Shown: positions 22,901-30,400 of the stretch, in pieces
How positions within the stretch are numbered: the first letter of the stretch is position 1
How the letters are laid out: each line of letters opens with the position of its first letter
Source of the DNA: a virus
Virus record (IMG/VR): IMGVR_UViG_3300042301_001872
Location: 1 to 30,441 of that record
Reading direction: 5' to 3' (one strand)
Length of the DNA stretch: 30,441 bases
The notes under the pieces: generated by a model
Databases searched by the model: none
Told to the model about the DNA's origin: nothing
The model's input: the letters and a program-made list of their open reading frames with translations, nothing else
Position numbers and translations under genes: made by a program

Positions 22901-23350
22901 AAAGTCGTCGCGATATTCGCGCACCGATTCGGCAGAGTCATCAAAGCCAAGATAGTCAGCAACACCAGCGACACCGCCCAGCACAGTGCTTACCGCCCCC
23001 CGAGTGGGAGCGTTAACGATTTCGCGGCCAACGTCACCAGCGGTCGTCTTTATCTCCCGCCCTGAGTTGATCTTCGCAAGGATGTCCTCGCGCCTCATCT
23101 CCATAAATTTCAGCGCTTCTGCAGCGGCATTCGCCCCACGACCAGTGAACTCGCCAGCGCGCAGCCGCTTCGAGAGAGCCTGTATCTCAGCTTCGCTCTT
23201 CCTTAGCTCCGCCTGCCACTGCGGGTTGCTCGTCCTTTGTGACCTGTTTTGCTGAGAGGCTGAAGCTGTTCCCGCTTGAGACGAGGACGACGTACCCAAG
23301 TCTTCCCAGCGAGTGGGCGCAAACCGCAGTCTATTATTATTTTCAGACAT
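13922..23350 (-). CDS. giant polyvalent (ejected virion) protein, 3142 residues
   Basis: The order of parts resembles large phage polyvalent proteins that are packaged and delivered with the DNA. A Ser/Gln-rich start is followed by a Gly/Ala-rich hydrophobic region (about 100-340). A zinc-metallopeptidase-like site H1091-E-A-F-H1095 has a possible third ligand in FYEAQAVAFG. An uncharacterised domain contains H1984-D-A-F-G-H1989. A ParB/sulfiredoxin-like segment has GHEGRHR (2172-2178). A C-terminal part resembles large polyvalent protein-associated domain 38 (about 2600-2880, ASEFAERVVLYNSVLEKTG and NLTNFGRKG). Acidic and Pro-rich linkers lie between. R-[YF]-S-G-R motifs occur at 880, 1250, 1796 and 2255. 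The ATG follows AGAAGG by 6 nt. It ends at the terminator. Likely roles are genome ejection or early host takeover; each activity is inferred from motifs. Confidence 0.85.
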   Translation of the reverse strand: MSENNNRLRFAPTRWEDLGTSSSSQAGTASASQQNRSQRTSNPQWQAELRKSEAEIQALSKRLRAGEFTGRGANAAAEALKFMEMRREDILAKINSGREIKTTAGDVGREIVNAPTRGAVSTVLGGVAGVADYLGFDDSAESVREYRDDFNKKYAAPEAATQNAMLRYGGMGGEALGSTVPYLAGGIASVPVRAAVGAMSFGGGVDQQDERVKQAREQGLTVSSGQEILAETFGGAVGLSELLPVKGLLSRVPNGYGQKVVEMVGQRFATTAVGRAMAQGGKRAVGKIAGSAIEEGVQEAAAGVAQDLIELGVYNPNVEVGQSALQDFALGGFAGGVLRGGTEVARRFIKEDPNSEIDPSQRGTEDNELLDALTARDQTAGQTTLRLEGPSAPDLSGMDNISAGGMSYTPTQILEFATNNQSNPRIADIMSQPVSDATKVQQVARILNQEEAARVEPEAVRRISGMIGGNTPVSRSRQMITEELSKIDPAIVAESPALSSIAKAVETGGTGKQFVNGLRNIVSNYTPPAQQGETFFARPYMKTQETADGNREVVADGSVIMNPSQASDEAQRLRETDQSFRMADVRQTRFDTATGAGTQREDLRAGAPDPTPQFFLNPEYYGEDLGGIAATIVGAEGGKVSIQYEQQAQDGSVQTVSEQVDPSTLFARLVRETPRLSQDLAGDLRKPKAGVGTSMNPRRSVDRTQSRSVVPFQEDAPAPPEQQAPLRQAEALPAPEPVEAASTPEVTAPPAQRQLPAPIRRTPPKVEEAQQQDAEEEVDIDNDPRMIELNERFDAALERVQETENTREARKLAKTLIKEGVIDEDAYVDIDEAIKDETDRDFKHDTAMAAIEDAIESQRDNAAADLESEIYSEIDGDNTRYSGRTSKRKKRTYATGASATTEQVDTKAEPQAETQAEPTAEERPIRPENTNNNIDDVGRGVTKASDIVARNPTPRKDQAAKGKEKKIDHEAVIEDRLNKIASRGRQGRIIANRLRSIMKQGGYTPKQFYYAFAAGDVMSRVLPKNASVDILFVPSLKATNAKAAAASGIELGAENTGSYEIYDVSQNGMSGLITLSLSEDLGAYTRESAAHEAFHVIQDMLEVYDPQAFDMLNNVFEDGMTVDQFDASILRVLKATDMGNGVSFYDDLVANFGDKPLAFYEAQAVAFGALVNAKETGSPMRGLKATIARIVDMIERFRREFGNLLRNDNVMSLADYFEGYRSGETQEYLNDVTAPTKLAKALVGAEGFERYSGRQKPTYEHPSIGKQKINPPIDATSTIPFLYDNGNTKALQVPDERMGLKDTVQFIQNRTRKALMNRFGVDRITGPSPKTDKYLKDSIAAEAEAAILKEMATGKRSALDWYTKAIEDAIKEASRIYPMLRDDDIAKRLSNSRGINSKEDARVMFTLALSITSQNMKVRDNARATTEQFDTFIETGRFDPSKKYGTKAPSITNNLALANYMLEKVFDGKVGELGQFLNTEFTVAELNALGRKVQAKDGLDKPPFKISGELASEMVYGSAIFGPKIGNGFYQNLNRNFSPVTIDLWFMRLWGRLTGTLVGNDTAIDKQITSLREAVEADAHPSTKVPDGYAERFNEATDAEVVGLGIQLAAEWERQYKALQKQGMSSDEITEKGLKPDWAFKAVALAGQLKPNDAPTNGAQRKWIRDVVAGSVKMLAQKGYNVTPADLQALVWYPEKDLVNLFKEGKLEANLNVSYDTAFAELAAVRNTNATSANTDAGNRRSDGAPRQGDGGRGAGQAAVAGDQALAAGAVEEEGDQVRRTLPADVRNRLIERGTRYSGRTGRRDGGAGNRGGEIAPLEGAPKVRGGGPNADLVKVAEDYALENGIPLTRQSEYVAIDEAFSRRVAQAYEEMEDAPNDPAVIEAYEDLIRQTRKQYDALVEAGYEFTFFGNDFDPYGTNPWEAMRDLRNNKRMAVYSTVEGYGSDGSALRASTNPLLADTGLKWRDQSGVMRPVLANDLFRAVHDAFGHGLEGAGFRSRGEENAWQAHARLFTGPALAALTSETRGQNSWLNFGPYGEANRTAGLFETVFAPQKIGLMPEWTWTERVVDGEQTPSSRAVYTPERTEQILKDYTYPFDDKKSKGWMTFMSPDQFLGLTLSKDGRDRLATMDPTKTRARELNVDELRQVSQPLFLEIADPYMASGKEQPRRVMGHEGRHRMTAFKAAGIDQIPVILIRQNGAAQIEDLTGVQLAPQRAGRSDPFSNGDTETVIDEAVPISNENADRIREMMDGEGVRFSGRRARNTGGVSESMLDKVVARSNKKSFFSTFLDNLVGRQGNESRRRALVRNVVNDKDGTLILDKFLDAALRGVDPADGRVPTDGSSVGRMMEMVSQSSGVIQAALEYGPPVYDGELTTINENIKGLIEIFEPIGEANSEAFQTYAVSRRESQLRREGRVGFPELTDAEIAETLRNADAVFGQVFDEYQEFNRAILDYAVDTGLMTSDFGEKLKSMDYIPYYRAFEQDDGDLEVLGPKVQAAINNPKSGLDLKLKGSDNNIGNLYENVVKNLQSILVASRKNLALQEAADVVDALNELGIDDVGKRVPTPEGKGIMRLRVEGKPVYYKIEDPAVWVAIAALGPQQMGVWMKAMSSIAGVFRAGITMTTSFILANMYRGKISTFVTTDTKLSGPIATFKGMRDALRGDEATRMIKVNTGMGGYDYGMGDKNYADEIRRRYRRGEGGHGITRDILDRFKGAYVMMERLGEASEFAERVVLYNSVLEKTGSEKTAAYEAMNLTNFGRKGAGQGYIGEAVRSLVPIIPFLNARIQGLYRIAENQTNEATIMGLRKKVVFRGLLYSAFATAVYALFQDDERWENETPENKMLNDILYIGDVRVVLPRPFEVGTIFGSFPVAMYDYIKDRDGAQLSKKVQFAFLNTFALNPIPQAVKPTTEVAFNYDTFRGMPINDMGDMNLPAAMRYDERTTETAKAVGGALGVSPKNVDHLVRGHLGSMGAGMLAGIDTVLAGMGAIPKEADGLFGDPYHIGDLLASASGVERFFKDADSAPSRFVGEFYEVKREADQTNRAYKKLLAEQREEEAAEYLEEMKAPMSARKQLGKIGRQISEINKQRDAILTDPKMTPSQKKLKLKTLDAERKKLAKQGYMYAKGFKAAPTYYTEEEESEE
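17824..18165 (-). CDS. possible nested gene in an alternative frame of the giant gene
   Basis: An ATG at 18165 opens a 113-codon frame inside the giant gene, shifted by one base. AAGGA lies 6 nt upstream of this ATG, preceded by a TAA in the same frame, so it has a normal translation start. Codons in this frame (AAG, GAG, CTG, CCG, ATC, TTC) look like those of the clear genes here, while the giant frame in the same stretch uses many GGA, CAA, GAT and GCT codons and encodes a Gly/Arg/Ala-rich linker. The product is soluble and helical (LSPETKLWLREQLKKKGIKF), with an acidic Pro/Thr middle and a basic end. It has no family I recognise. The giant frame must also be translated, as its RYSGR motif at 1796 lies here. 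Confidence 0.4.
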   Translation of the reverse strand: MPRQPTPMQETEEATALHDREMVGAVPDKPLSPETKLWLREQLKKKGIKFAEPFQPTSETASSSAAPVTPVEPDDETEEQAIEAEKLRRLRVRQRFAAEVQTPTSSRSRKTTP

Positions 23351-23380
23351 CTTTAGCCTTCTGCCGCAAAGGAAATTTGT

Positions 23381-24577
23381 TTATGAGCCCATCCGCCCCA
23401 TAAAGCGGAAAACAAGATCCGTCGTTATGTTTGGATCACCGTCTTCTAGCTTAGCCAAGCGAACGGCCAATGCTTTTTGATAGGCGTCCTCGGGTATTTT
23501 CCCCGACAGCACATCTCTGTTAGTCGGATTTTTCATCTCTTTCTCAATTCGAGAGGCTTCATAATTCAGGATGTCGTAATACTCTTTTTCATGAGTGTTT
23601 TGAAACATCTGGACCATTCGTCCCTTTAGGACAATGTCGTTGTTAATTCCTTTGAACACATTAGCCGCCACAGCGCCAGTCTCAAAGAGAGTTTCTGGTC
23701 TGACGACGCCGGTAAAGGTTTTGATTTTTCCAGTCCTCGCGTCCGGTCCACGCAAAGTCAGTTCAACCATCTGCATCGGGCGTCCGTTCGCATCCTTTTG
23801 CGTGGTCCCGCGAATATTCGCAACCCTTGTTTGCGCGGGGTTAAACCCTTGCGCCTTGGTTGTTGCGTTAACAACCTCTGTGTCTCTCGCAAATCTCAAC
23901 GCAACGCCGAGTTTCTTGCCGTTGTTAATCCAATTCCCAAAGGGATTCTGCATAATCTCTTCAAGCACTGGTGCGTCGTACGCTTTAGCTGCGAGTTTAA
24001 TTAGAGCTGATCCGGCAATTTTGTCCCCAACAAGGCGACGCATGTTTTCTGGAGTTGGATTTTTAGCAGCAAGGCCTATGGCTTGCCATCCAGCTCGAAG
24101 TTGTTGTGATGCTATTCTGTCTGCTCGCTCGTCATTGTACATCCGCGTTCGCAGGCCGAGCTCACCCCTGCTCGTATTGGAGTTTATTCGGCTTGTTTGA
24201 GCGTTGAATTGGTCAACGGACAATCTCCCACGATCCATCTTTTGGTCGTGATCAATCATTGATTGACGGTTCGTCGCCAAAATCCCCGCATCCTTTGCTT
24301 CTGCTGTAGCCTTATCAGCCAGACCTTTAGCGGATTGCGTTCTAAAGCCACGCATTTCGTCACTGTTTTCAAAGTCGTAAGTGCTCTGCTCGCGTCTGTC
24401 GGCATTGACCAAAAGCTCGAGCTGCTTTTGCGCCTGACGCCGAGCATCTAGTTTCATTGCTTTTTCAAACGCACGATCCTCATCCTGACGCGCCTCATCG
24501 CGATAGGACTTGAAGACGCCAAGCCCTTGATTGAGAGCATTCGAGAAGGACTCTGCGGGATCGATAAACGCTGCCAT
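23381..24577 (-). CDS. putative internal virion / ejection protein
   Basis: The 398-residue protein starts MAAFIDPAESFSNALNQGLG and is mostly charged helix with long Gln/Arg/Ala runs in residues 20-170 (coiled-coil-like), then a mixed alpha/beta C-terminal part (about 220-398). This size and layout, just upstream of a giant ejected protein and after small Ala/Gly-rich virion proteins, fits the internal core proteins of podoviruses. No enzymatic motif is visible. It lies 11 nt after the previous gene and 30 nt before the giant gene. Codon use seems A/T-richer than in the replication genes, which suggests a different origin for this block. Confidence 0.6.
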   Translation of the reverse strand: MAAFIDPAESFSNALNQGLGVFKSYRDEARQDEDRAFEKAMKLDARRQAQKQLELLVNADRREQSTYDFENSDEMRGFRTQSAKGLADKATAEAKDAGILATNRQSMIDHDQKMDRGRLSVDQFNAQTSRINSNTSRGELGLRTRMYNDERADRIASQQLRAGWQAIGLAAKNPTPENMRRLVGDKIAGSALIKLAAKAYDAPVLEEIMQNPFGNWINNGKKLGVALRFARDTEVVNATTKAQGFNPAQTRVANIRGTTQKDANGRPMQMVELTLRGPDARTGKIKTFTGVVRPETLFETGAVAANVFKGINNDIVLKGRMVQMFQNTHEKEYYDILNYEASRIEKEMKNPTNRDVLSGKIPEDAYQKALAVRLAKLEDGDPNITTDLVFRFMGRMGS

Positions 24578-24588
24578 GACCTAAAACC

Positions 24589-25161
24589 TTAAAAAATGTC
24601 AAAGAGAGAGTCGAGCAGAAGTGCGGCTCCTGCGCCAATTAGTAGCGGGGTTGCCACGGTTCCTACTGCGCCAAGAACGCCGGTCGCGCCGCTTGAACCG
24701 GCGGCTGCTGTTACGCCTTCAGTTGCGGCAGTTGCGATTTCAGGAACTAGTGCGCCAGCAGTCTCTCCAGCCACCGCCAGTGTTTCTGCTGCAGCAGGAA
24801 GAGCAGACACCGTTCCGGTTTGTCCAAGCGATGTCATTGCACCCGCTTCGATTGTGCCGAGTGCGCTGGGGCCGCTAATCGGAACGGCAAGCGTTTCGGC
24901 AACAGGGATAGCAGTCGCGACGGGGGCTGCAGCAGGAGCTGCTGCTTTCGCACCAATGCCGCCTGCCGCTGCCAACTTGTTTGCACCAACTGACGCGCCA
25001 AGGCCTGCGCCAGTGGAAACCATGCTGGAGCGCTGTGCAGCACGAGCTGCTGCCAGTTGGTCTGCCATCGCCATGCGGCTCGACTCGAGACCAGCAGTCT
25101 GCTGGAAACCGACCGAAGCCTGACCGAGCGTGTTACGACCTACACCAATAAGACCCGCCAT
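24589..25161 (-). CDS. Ala/Gly-rich putative internal virion protein
   Basis: The 190-residue protein starts with a polar helical segment (MAGLIGVGRNTLGQ, then MADQLAAARAAQR), continues as a low-complexity Ala/Gly/Val/Pro stretch (about 50-160), and ends in a hydrophobic, membrane-like segment (VATPLLIGAGAALLLDSLF). Small ejection proteins of podoviruses are often like this and may insert in the host membrane during DNA entry. Its ATG overlaps the upstream stop (TAATG). Confidence 0.6.
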   Translation of the reverse strand: MAGLIGVGRNTLGQASVGFQQTAGLESSRMAMADQLAAARAAQRSSMVSTGAGLGASVGANKLAAAGGIGAKAAAPAAAPVATAIPVAETLAVPISGPSALGTIEAGAMTSLGQTGTVSALPAAAETLAVAGETAGALVPEIATAATEGVTAAAGSSGATGVLGAVGTVATPLLIGAGAALLLDSLFDIF

Positions 25162-25892
25162 TACTGACCTCCTGCGGTACGGCCAGATCCAGACACGAGC
25201 GACAGTGCGCGCTCCTCGTCTGCCATCCGAGCCTGATTCATTGCGGCCACACGACCGCCAGTGATCTCATTCGAGTCCGCCATCGAGGGGCCGCGATACT
25301 GAAGGCCGAAGCGTCCCATCGCACGCTCCTGCTGGCCCTGCATGTTTGCGCCTGCACTCATGACCGACTGGTTTGCTCGAGCAAGATCGAAGCCAAGATC
25401 CTTGGTGTTCCGGCCATTGACCTGCCCAACGAGATAGTTCTCGACCGGCGCGAACCGATTGAGATAGTCCTGATACTGGGCGCGCTGTACGGCGGCGCTC
25501 AGGTTTGAGGCACCCCTGCGCTTGTCACCGATATACATGGACGGATCAATCGATCCGTATGCGCTGGCGCTCGGGTTATAGGTAATGTTGCCGTCTTGCC
25601 CAGCGGTGATCGTGTTGGCATTCGCGTCAGTAAAGCCAGCCGTCACCGGCCCAGCTATTCCCTGAAGAGCCCTGCCAAAGATCCCACCCACCGCTGGCGG
25701 CGGTGGTGGCGGGAGGTTCGGGAAGCCCTGTCCAGACGTGACCGGCTGAACGCTTTGCATACTCGAGCGAGCTTCCGTCAACATGGATGGAGAGGCGCTG
25801 AAGGTGTTGTAATCAGAAAATTGCTGGCGGAAATCGGCGGGGATCTGGTCATCACCACCCATCACAAAAGCAAGGTTTTCGAAGAAGCTCAT
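25161..25892 (-). CDS. putative virion protein with a poly-proline segment
   Basis: The 243-residue protein has a short helical start (MSFFENLAFVMGG), a run of seven prolines near residue 65 (NLPPPPPPPAVGG, approximate), Asn/Gly/Ser-rich stretches and a C-terminal helix region with Gln/Arg/Ala (QQERAMGRFGLQYRG; RVAAMNQARMADEERAL). It lies 3 nt after its upstream neighbour and overlaps the next gene by 1 nt. By position it is probably a structural or internal virion protein. No motif gives a specific role. Confidence 0.6.
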   Translation of the reverse strand: MSFFENLAFVMGGDDQIPADFRQQFSDYNTFSASPSMLTEARSSMQSVQPVTSGQGFPNLPPPPPPAVGGIFGRALQGIAGPVTAGFTDANANTITAGQDGNITYNPSASAYGSIDPSMYIGDKRRGASNLSAAVQRAQYQDYLNRFAPVENYLVGQVNGRNTKDLGFDLARANQSVMSAGANMQGQQERAMGRFGLQYRGPSMADSNEITGGRVAAMNQARMADEERALSLVSGSGRTAGGQ

Positions 25893-25895
25893 CTA

Positions 25896-26525
25896 TCAGC
25901 CTCCCATTGGATTGTTGTTGTTCGTGGTCGTACCACTGAATGTCGGCGATGGAGCCTTGGGCTTGTTCAGCTTGTTGTCTACGAAGGGCGACGCCATGTA
26001 GCCAAGGCCAGCCGCCACGCCTGAGCGAATAGCACTGCTCCTCGAGAAGGCCGACTCCGCTGCTGCGTTGGCGCGCTCCTGTGACTGGCGAGCAATACCG
26101 CCAAGGCCGTCGATTGCATCCGCCGCCTGTCCCTGACCAATCGCCATCACGCCCTGCAGGCCTTTGTAAAAGCGGTCGGTGTTGGCCACCTTTGCGCCAG
26201 ACACGCCCAAGCCCTGACCAACGGCCTGAGCTCGACGCAGTGCAGCGCTGTTTTCTTGGAATGCGCCCGACGAAGGATCGACGCCCTGCTGGAACATCTC
26301 GTTGGCAAGGTTCTCCTGCCCACTCTGGAACCCTTTCTGGAATTCAGCAGCAGCAAGACCGCCAGCGGTTTCATAGTTCGGCTGATCCCGCACGTCAAAG
26401 ACCTGCTGGATGTACTGATCCTCAAGGGGAGCGAAGACTTCCTTATAGCGATTGAAACGCTGAGCCGCGATCTCGGCCAGCGCACGCTGCTCTTCAGTCT
26501 CTTTCGGCTTACTACCTTTACCCAT
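25896..26525 (-). CDS. putative internal virion protein
   Basis: From ATG 26525, which overlaps the upstream TGA (TGATG) and has GGAAG 9 nt before it, the product is 209 residues. A longer in-frame start at 26552 lies inside the upstream gene. Residues 1-70 are charged helix (KETEEQRALAEIAAQRFNRY), followed by Gln/Gly/Ala-rich segments (FQKGFQSGQENLANEMFQQG; GVMAIGQGQAADAIDG) and an Asn-rich tail. It resembles internal proteins encoded between tail genes and giant ejection proteins in podoviruses. The exact function is unknown. Confidence 0.65.
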   Translation of the reverse strand: MGKGSKPKETEEQRALAEIAAQRFNRYKEVFAPLEDQYIQQVFDVRDQPNYETAGGLAAAEFQKGFQSGQENLANEMFQQGVDPSSGAFQENSAALRRAQAVGQGLGVSGAKVANTDRFYKGLQGVMAIGQGQAADAIDGLGGIARQSQERANAAAESAFSRSSAIRSGVAAGLGYMASPFVDNKLNKPKAPSPTFSGTTTNNNNPMGG

Positions 26526-26923
26526 CAGAGTTTCTTCCTGTACGTCGTGCAAACAGTTTCATAGCCATGAGTTGCGGCTACTCTCTTGAATCCCGAGCGC
26601 GGGGAAGAGAATTCGAGATAGCTTGATTCCGCCGCTTTTGCCAGCTTTTCTAGCTGCGGCTGGTACTTGGCTATCGCATCACCAGTCTTGTTGTAAGCCG
26701 CCTCACAGACGAGGACAGACTCCTTCAAGTACGGGTGCTTATATTGGCTCAATACAACAAAACTGCCGCTATCGGAAGGATCCATAAACAAGAACAGTTT
26801 TTCCTGCTGCAGAGCCTCGAGAATGTCCTGTGCCGACCACTCAGCGCCGGTCTTTTCCGCCACCTCGTTCAAGCCCTCGATCAGCCAAGGGCCGCAGTCG
26901 AGCGCTTCAATCGATACGAGCAT
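26525..26923 (-). CDS. GNAT-like virion-region protein
   Basis: From ATG 26923 the product is 132 residues; an earlier in-frame ATG at 27001 would lie fully inside the 55-aa gene in another frame. The pattern is that of a small GNAT (acetyltransferase) fold: an N-terminal helix pair (WLIEGLNEVAEKTG; SAQDILEALQQEK), a strand pair (LFLFMDPSDSGSFVVLSQY), a helix (AIAKYQPQLEKLAKAAE) and the closing segment FSSPRSGFKRVAATHGYETV, which resembles the end of GNAT domains. Phages often carry such a gene near the tail and internal virion genes. The acetyl-CoA loop is not clearly conserved, so activity is uncertain. Confidence 0.6.
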   Translation of the reverse strand: MLVSIEALDCGPWLIEGLNEVAEKTGAEWSAQDILEALQQEKLFLFMDPSDSGSFVVLSQYKHPYLKESVLVCEAAYNKTGDAIAKYQPQLEKLAKAAESSYLEFSSPRSGFKRVAATHGYETVCTTYRKKL

Positions 26924-27074
26924 TCTTCGGATACCTTTCCTTGACCGCCTGCACGCGCTGGCGCATTTCCTCGAGCGCCTCACCGCCCTTCCACAAAGCA
27001 TCGAGCTGCTCTGCGATTGGCGGATATTCGCGCACGCGCAGTTCGCGGTAGTCGGGTTTAAGTTGTAGCTTCAC
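26907..27074 (-). CDS. 55-residue phage protein (XkdW-like), GTG start
   Basis: A GTG at 27074 with GGAGG 6 nt upstream opens a 55-codon frame ending in TGA at 26907. The product reads KPDYRELRVREYPPIADQLD followed by ALWKGGEALEEM, a pattern I recognise from short phage proteins (YPPI-DQLDALWK) encoded near tail genes. The gene overlaps its upstream neighbour by 17 nt and contains the start of the next gene. The family match and strong ribosome-binding site make it a good call in spite of the GTG start. Confidence 0.8.
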   Translation of the reverse strand: MKLQLKPDYRELRVREYPPIAEQLDALWKGGEALEEMRQRVQAVKERYPKNARID

Positions 27075-27426
27075 AGAGCACCTCCACTCGCTTCATGTAG
27101 TGGCGCGGATGGCTGAGTATCACCGTCACACTATGCGTGACACTTGTTTCCAGTTCGATGGATCCATCGTCAACGACAGTTTCAATTCCGCCAACCTCAA
27201 CGGTTGTACCTGCTGGCAGGTTGCCGATCCCATTCGGTATCAAGACTTCCTCAAACTCTGTGCGGTGCGACATCCGATTATTGTCGAAGTCATACCAGAC
27301 GTCGTTCGCGTTGAATTCATCCTCCAGATGCAGCACTTTACCAGCGTCCGGATAGGCTTCCGGCGTGACCTGATAGCTGATCGAATAGAGGCAGCGGCCC
27401 TCTTTGTCGAAGACGAGTGTGTTCAT
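27058..27426 (-). CDS. tail-region protein of unknown function
   Basis: The 122-residue protein is beta-rich and acidic (LVFDKEGRCLYSISYQVTPE; VEVGGIETVVDDGSIELETS; HSVTVILSHPRHYMKRVEV). It lies directly after the tail protein with a 4-nt ATGA overlap and has AGGAG 7 nt before its ATG, so it is translated with the tail gene. Similar short beta-rich proteins occur behind tail fibre genes, but I cannot name a function. Confidence 0.65.
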   Translation of the reverse strand: MNTLVFDKEGRCLYSISYQVTPEAYPDAGKVLHLEDEFNANDVWYDFDNNRMSHRTEFEEVLIPNGIGNLPAGTTVEVGGIETVVDDGSIELETSVTHSVTVILSHPRHYMKRVEVLCEATT

Positions 27427-30400
27427 CGTTTGGCTCCTAGCACGGACAATGTCGCATCGCGCATAAAGGAAGAGTTATTTGTTGTTGCACTAGAAATAAT
27501 TGATTTACCAGTCATAATTTTCAGGCGCACGCTCTGCACAGCACTGATCGATGTGGCGATGGCAATGGGCAGAGATGCAAAAGTGTTACCGTTGCTGGTC
27601 GTTGCGCCGACCTTGGTCGACCGCAGCACTTGGTATCCGCTGCCGGTGTCCATCAACAGCACGACAAGCTGGCCAGCGTCCTTCAGAGCTGTTGCGTCCA
27701 TCGTCGCGTAGAACACCGCAATTAGACCGCCGTTCGCGCTGGCATCGCCGACAGTGATGAAGGGGGTCTCGAGCACAGTGTGACCACCAGTGACGCCGCC
27801 GCCGCTTGTGCAGACGTACTCATAGTCACCGTTGCCTGCGCCGACAAACACGAAGTTACCGCCAAATTCGCCATCGTAGAAATAGCTGCCGTTCGGGAAG
27901 TCAACGAACTGGTAGTCGCAGCTCGCGCCACTGCTGACACTGATGGTGTTGGTGACGTTGAAACTGGCGGCGGTATAAACGAGGGGCAGCGTTACCGCAT
28001 TGCCAGCGATCTTCAGGGTGTTGACCGCAGCGTCCCCGATCTTCGCGCTGACGATTGCCGCATCAAGGATGTTGGCGCTACCGACTGCAGCAAAAGCAAT
28101 CTTGGCGTTAGTGATTGCTGCATCCGCGATCTTGGCGCTGCTGATTGCGGCATCACCGATCTTCGCGTTTACGATTGCGCCATTCGCGATCTTCGCTTCG
28201 TCCACCGCCAAGTTGCCGATCTTGGCATTGACGATGGATGCGTCCTTGATCGTGGCGTTGTCGATGTAGACGCCAGCCGGAATGGTGACGCCGTTCTCAA
28301 CGGTCGGTGTCGTGACCACAATGAACGGGGTTCGCGGGGTGACGTTCGGACCAGACGGGCTCGAGATCGCAAACCGATCCGCCCGTACGATGAACGTGGA
28401 AACCGGCGTCCCGTTGATAGGCGTCGATGCTAGGCCAAAGCCAGTCACATAGCCGTTGTTGTCGATCTTGACGGTGTACTGGCCAGACAGGCCGTTGACC
28501 GTACTGGCCGTTGCGGTGGCGTTCTGCTCCACCGACACACCGCCACCATTGAAGTTGTTCAGGCGTGCGTTGATGACGGAGTAGTCTTGAGCTGACGCAG
28601 CAGCGTATCCGGCAGCGTCGGTGACCGACTGGGCTGCTTGGTTCCTCGACGTCAACGCGCTAGATGCGCTGGTCGATGCGCTGTTCGCTGAGCCGCTGGC
28701 CGCAGAAGCGGACTGGGATGCATTGCTGGCACTGGTCGACGCGCTGGATGCGGAGATTGAGGCCGCATTCGCCGCAGTCTGTGCGGTGCTTGCAGAGCCA
28801 CTTGCATTCGATGCTGCAGTCTGGGCATCATTCTTGGCCGATGTGGCGGTGACCGATGCGCTTATCGATGCCGATGCGCTGTCGCCTGCGTCGTCCGCGT
28901 ATGAGGCCGCTTGAGATGCAGAGGTGGCTGCAGCACTGGCTGAGGTATTGGCTGCGTCTCTGGCACTTTCCGCCGACACACGAGATGTATTGGCCGACGA
29001 TGCTGAGTTACTGGCTTCAGTGGCCTTTGTCGTGGCTAGAGTCGCGGATCCCGCCGCTGCGTTAGCAAAGTCTGACGCAGACGTCGCGCTGGTCGTGGCC
29101 GTATTTGCGGATGTAACAGCCGTTGCACTTGCGGACTCTGCAGTGTTCTTCGCTGACACAGCAGCCGTGCTTGCCACTTCTGCGCTGTTCTTGGCAGTGA
29201 CCGCAGCGTCCTTGGCGACAACAGCCGCATCCTTGGCGGTGTTCGCTGTGACAGCCGCTGACTCCGCCGAGAGCTTTGACGTATTGGCTGCAGACGCCGA
29301 GTTGCTTGCTTCGGTCGCCGCAGCAGTGGCCGAAGAAGAGTTTGTCGCCGCAGCAACTGCAGACGCAGCGGCATTGTCTTCAGCCAGCTCCGCAGCATTC
29401 TTTGATGCTACGGCTGTGATCGATGCACTGGTGGCTACGGTAGCAGCCGCCTCTGCGTCGTCGGCATACCCCTGAGCTGCAGTCGAGCTGATGGCCGCTG
29501 CGCTTGCTGCAGTCTGAGCTGTGCCATTCGCTGCTTGGGCTGCGAGTTTCGCGGTGTCCGCTGCTGAAGCCGCGCTCGATGCGTTGCTTGCCGCAGTGCT
29601 TGCTGTGCTTGCGCTGCTAGACGCTGCGGTGGCTGAAGTCTGAGCAGCCTCTTTCGCGCTTTCTGCTGCCACTTTTGACGTATTCGAGGCTGTTGCTGCA
29701 GTCTGTGCGTCGGTGGCAAATGTCGAAGCATTTGATGCAGAAGTCGCCGCTGCGCTCGAAGCAATCTGCGCTGCGCTATTGGCGCTTTCTGCTGCCGTTC
29801 TTGCTGTGTTGGCTGCAGATGCTGACGTTGCTGCGTTCGATGCGCTGGTCGCCGCCTGCGACGCCGAGGTGGTGGACGTGGTTGCGGCACTGCTCGCCGT
29901 TTCCGCCGACGTCGATGCGTTGGTGGCTGCAGTCTGGGCCGTGTTTCTCGCGACAATGGCGTCATCTTTGGCCGCAATGGAGTCGACCTTGGCTTGGACG
30001 GCAATGTCCTTTGCGCCAATCGCCTCTACCTTCGCCGCGATAGAATCCGCTGCCGCAGCCTGCGCTGCCGCCAAGTTGTCGGCGGAAGACTGGGAGTTAC
30101 CGAATGTGGTCTCGAGGGTGTCGATCTGGTTCTGCAGATTGGTCTGCGAACTCTCAATCGTGTTGATGCGCGTACCCAACTGTGTGTTGAGTTGGGAGTT
30201 TCCGATGGCCGACGTCAGCGCCGTAAGCAGGTACTGCGTGTTTGGGAGGGTGGAACCGGCCACGCCAGAGGCCTGACTCGTAGCCGACTCGATCCCGTTG
30301 ATGTTTACGTTCGATACCCAGTAATAGTAGGTGAGGTTCGAGCCGACCAAGTCAGCATAGGTGCGGCTATTGACGTTGGCCAGCACCTCAGCATTGGCAA

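Noticed and set aside
13922-23350. The giant ORF as two genes joined by a sequencing frameshift near 18 kb
   Set aside because: The giant frame is open throughout, and its RYSGR motif in this stretch matches the three other copies in the same frame, so one continuous protein is favoured.
27551-30276. Several + strand ORFs opposite the tail protein gene
   Set aside because: They are rich in Ala, Leu and Ser because they mirror the Ala/Ser repeats of the real gene on the - strand.
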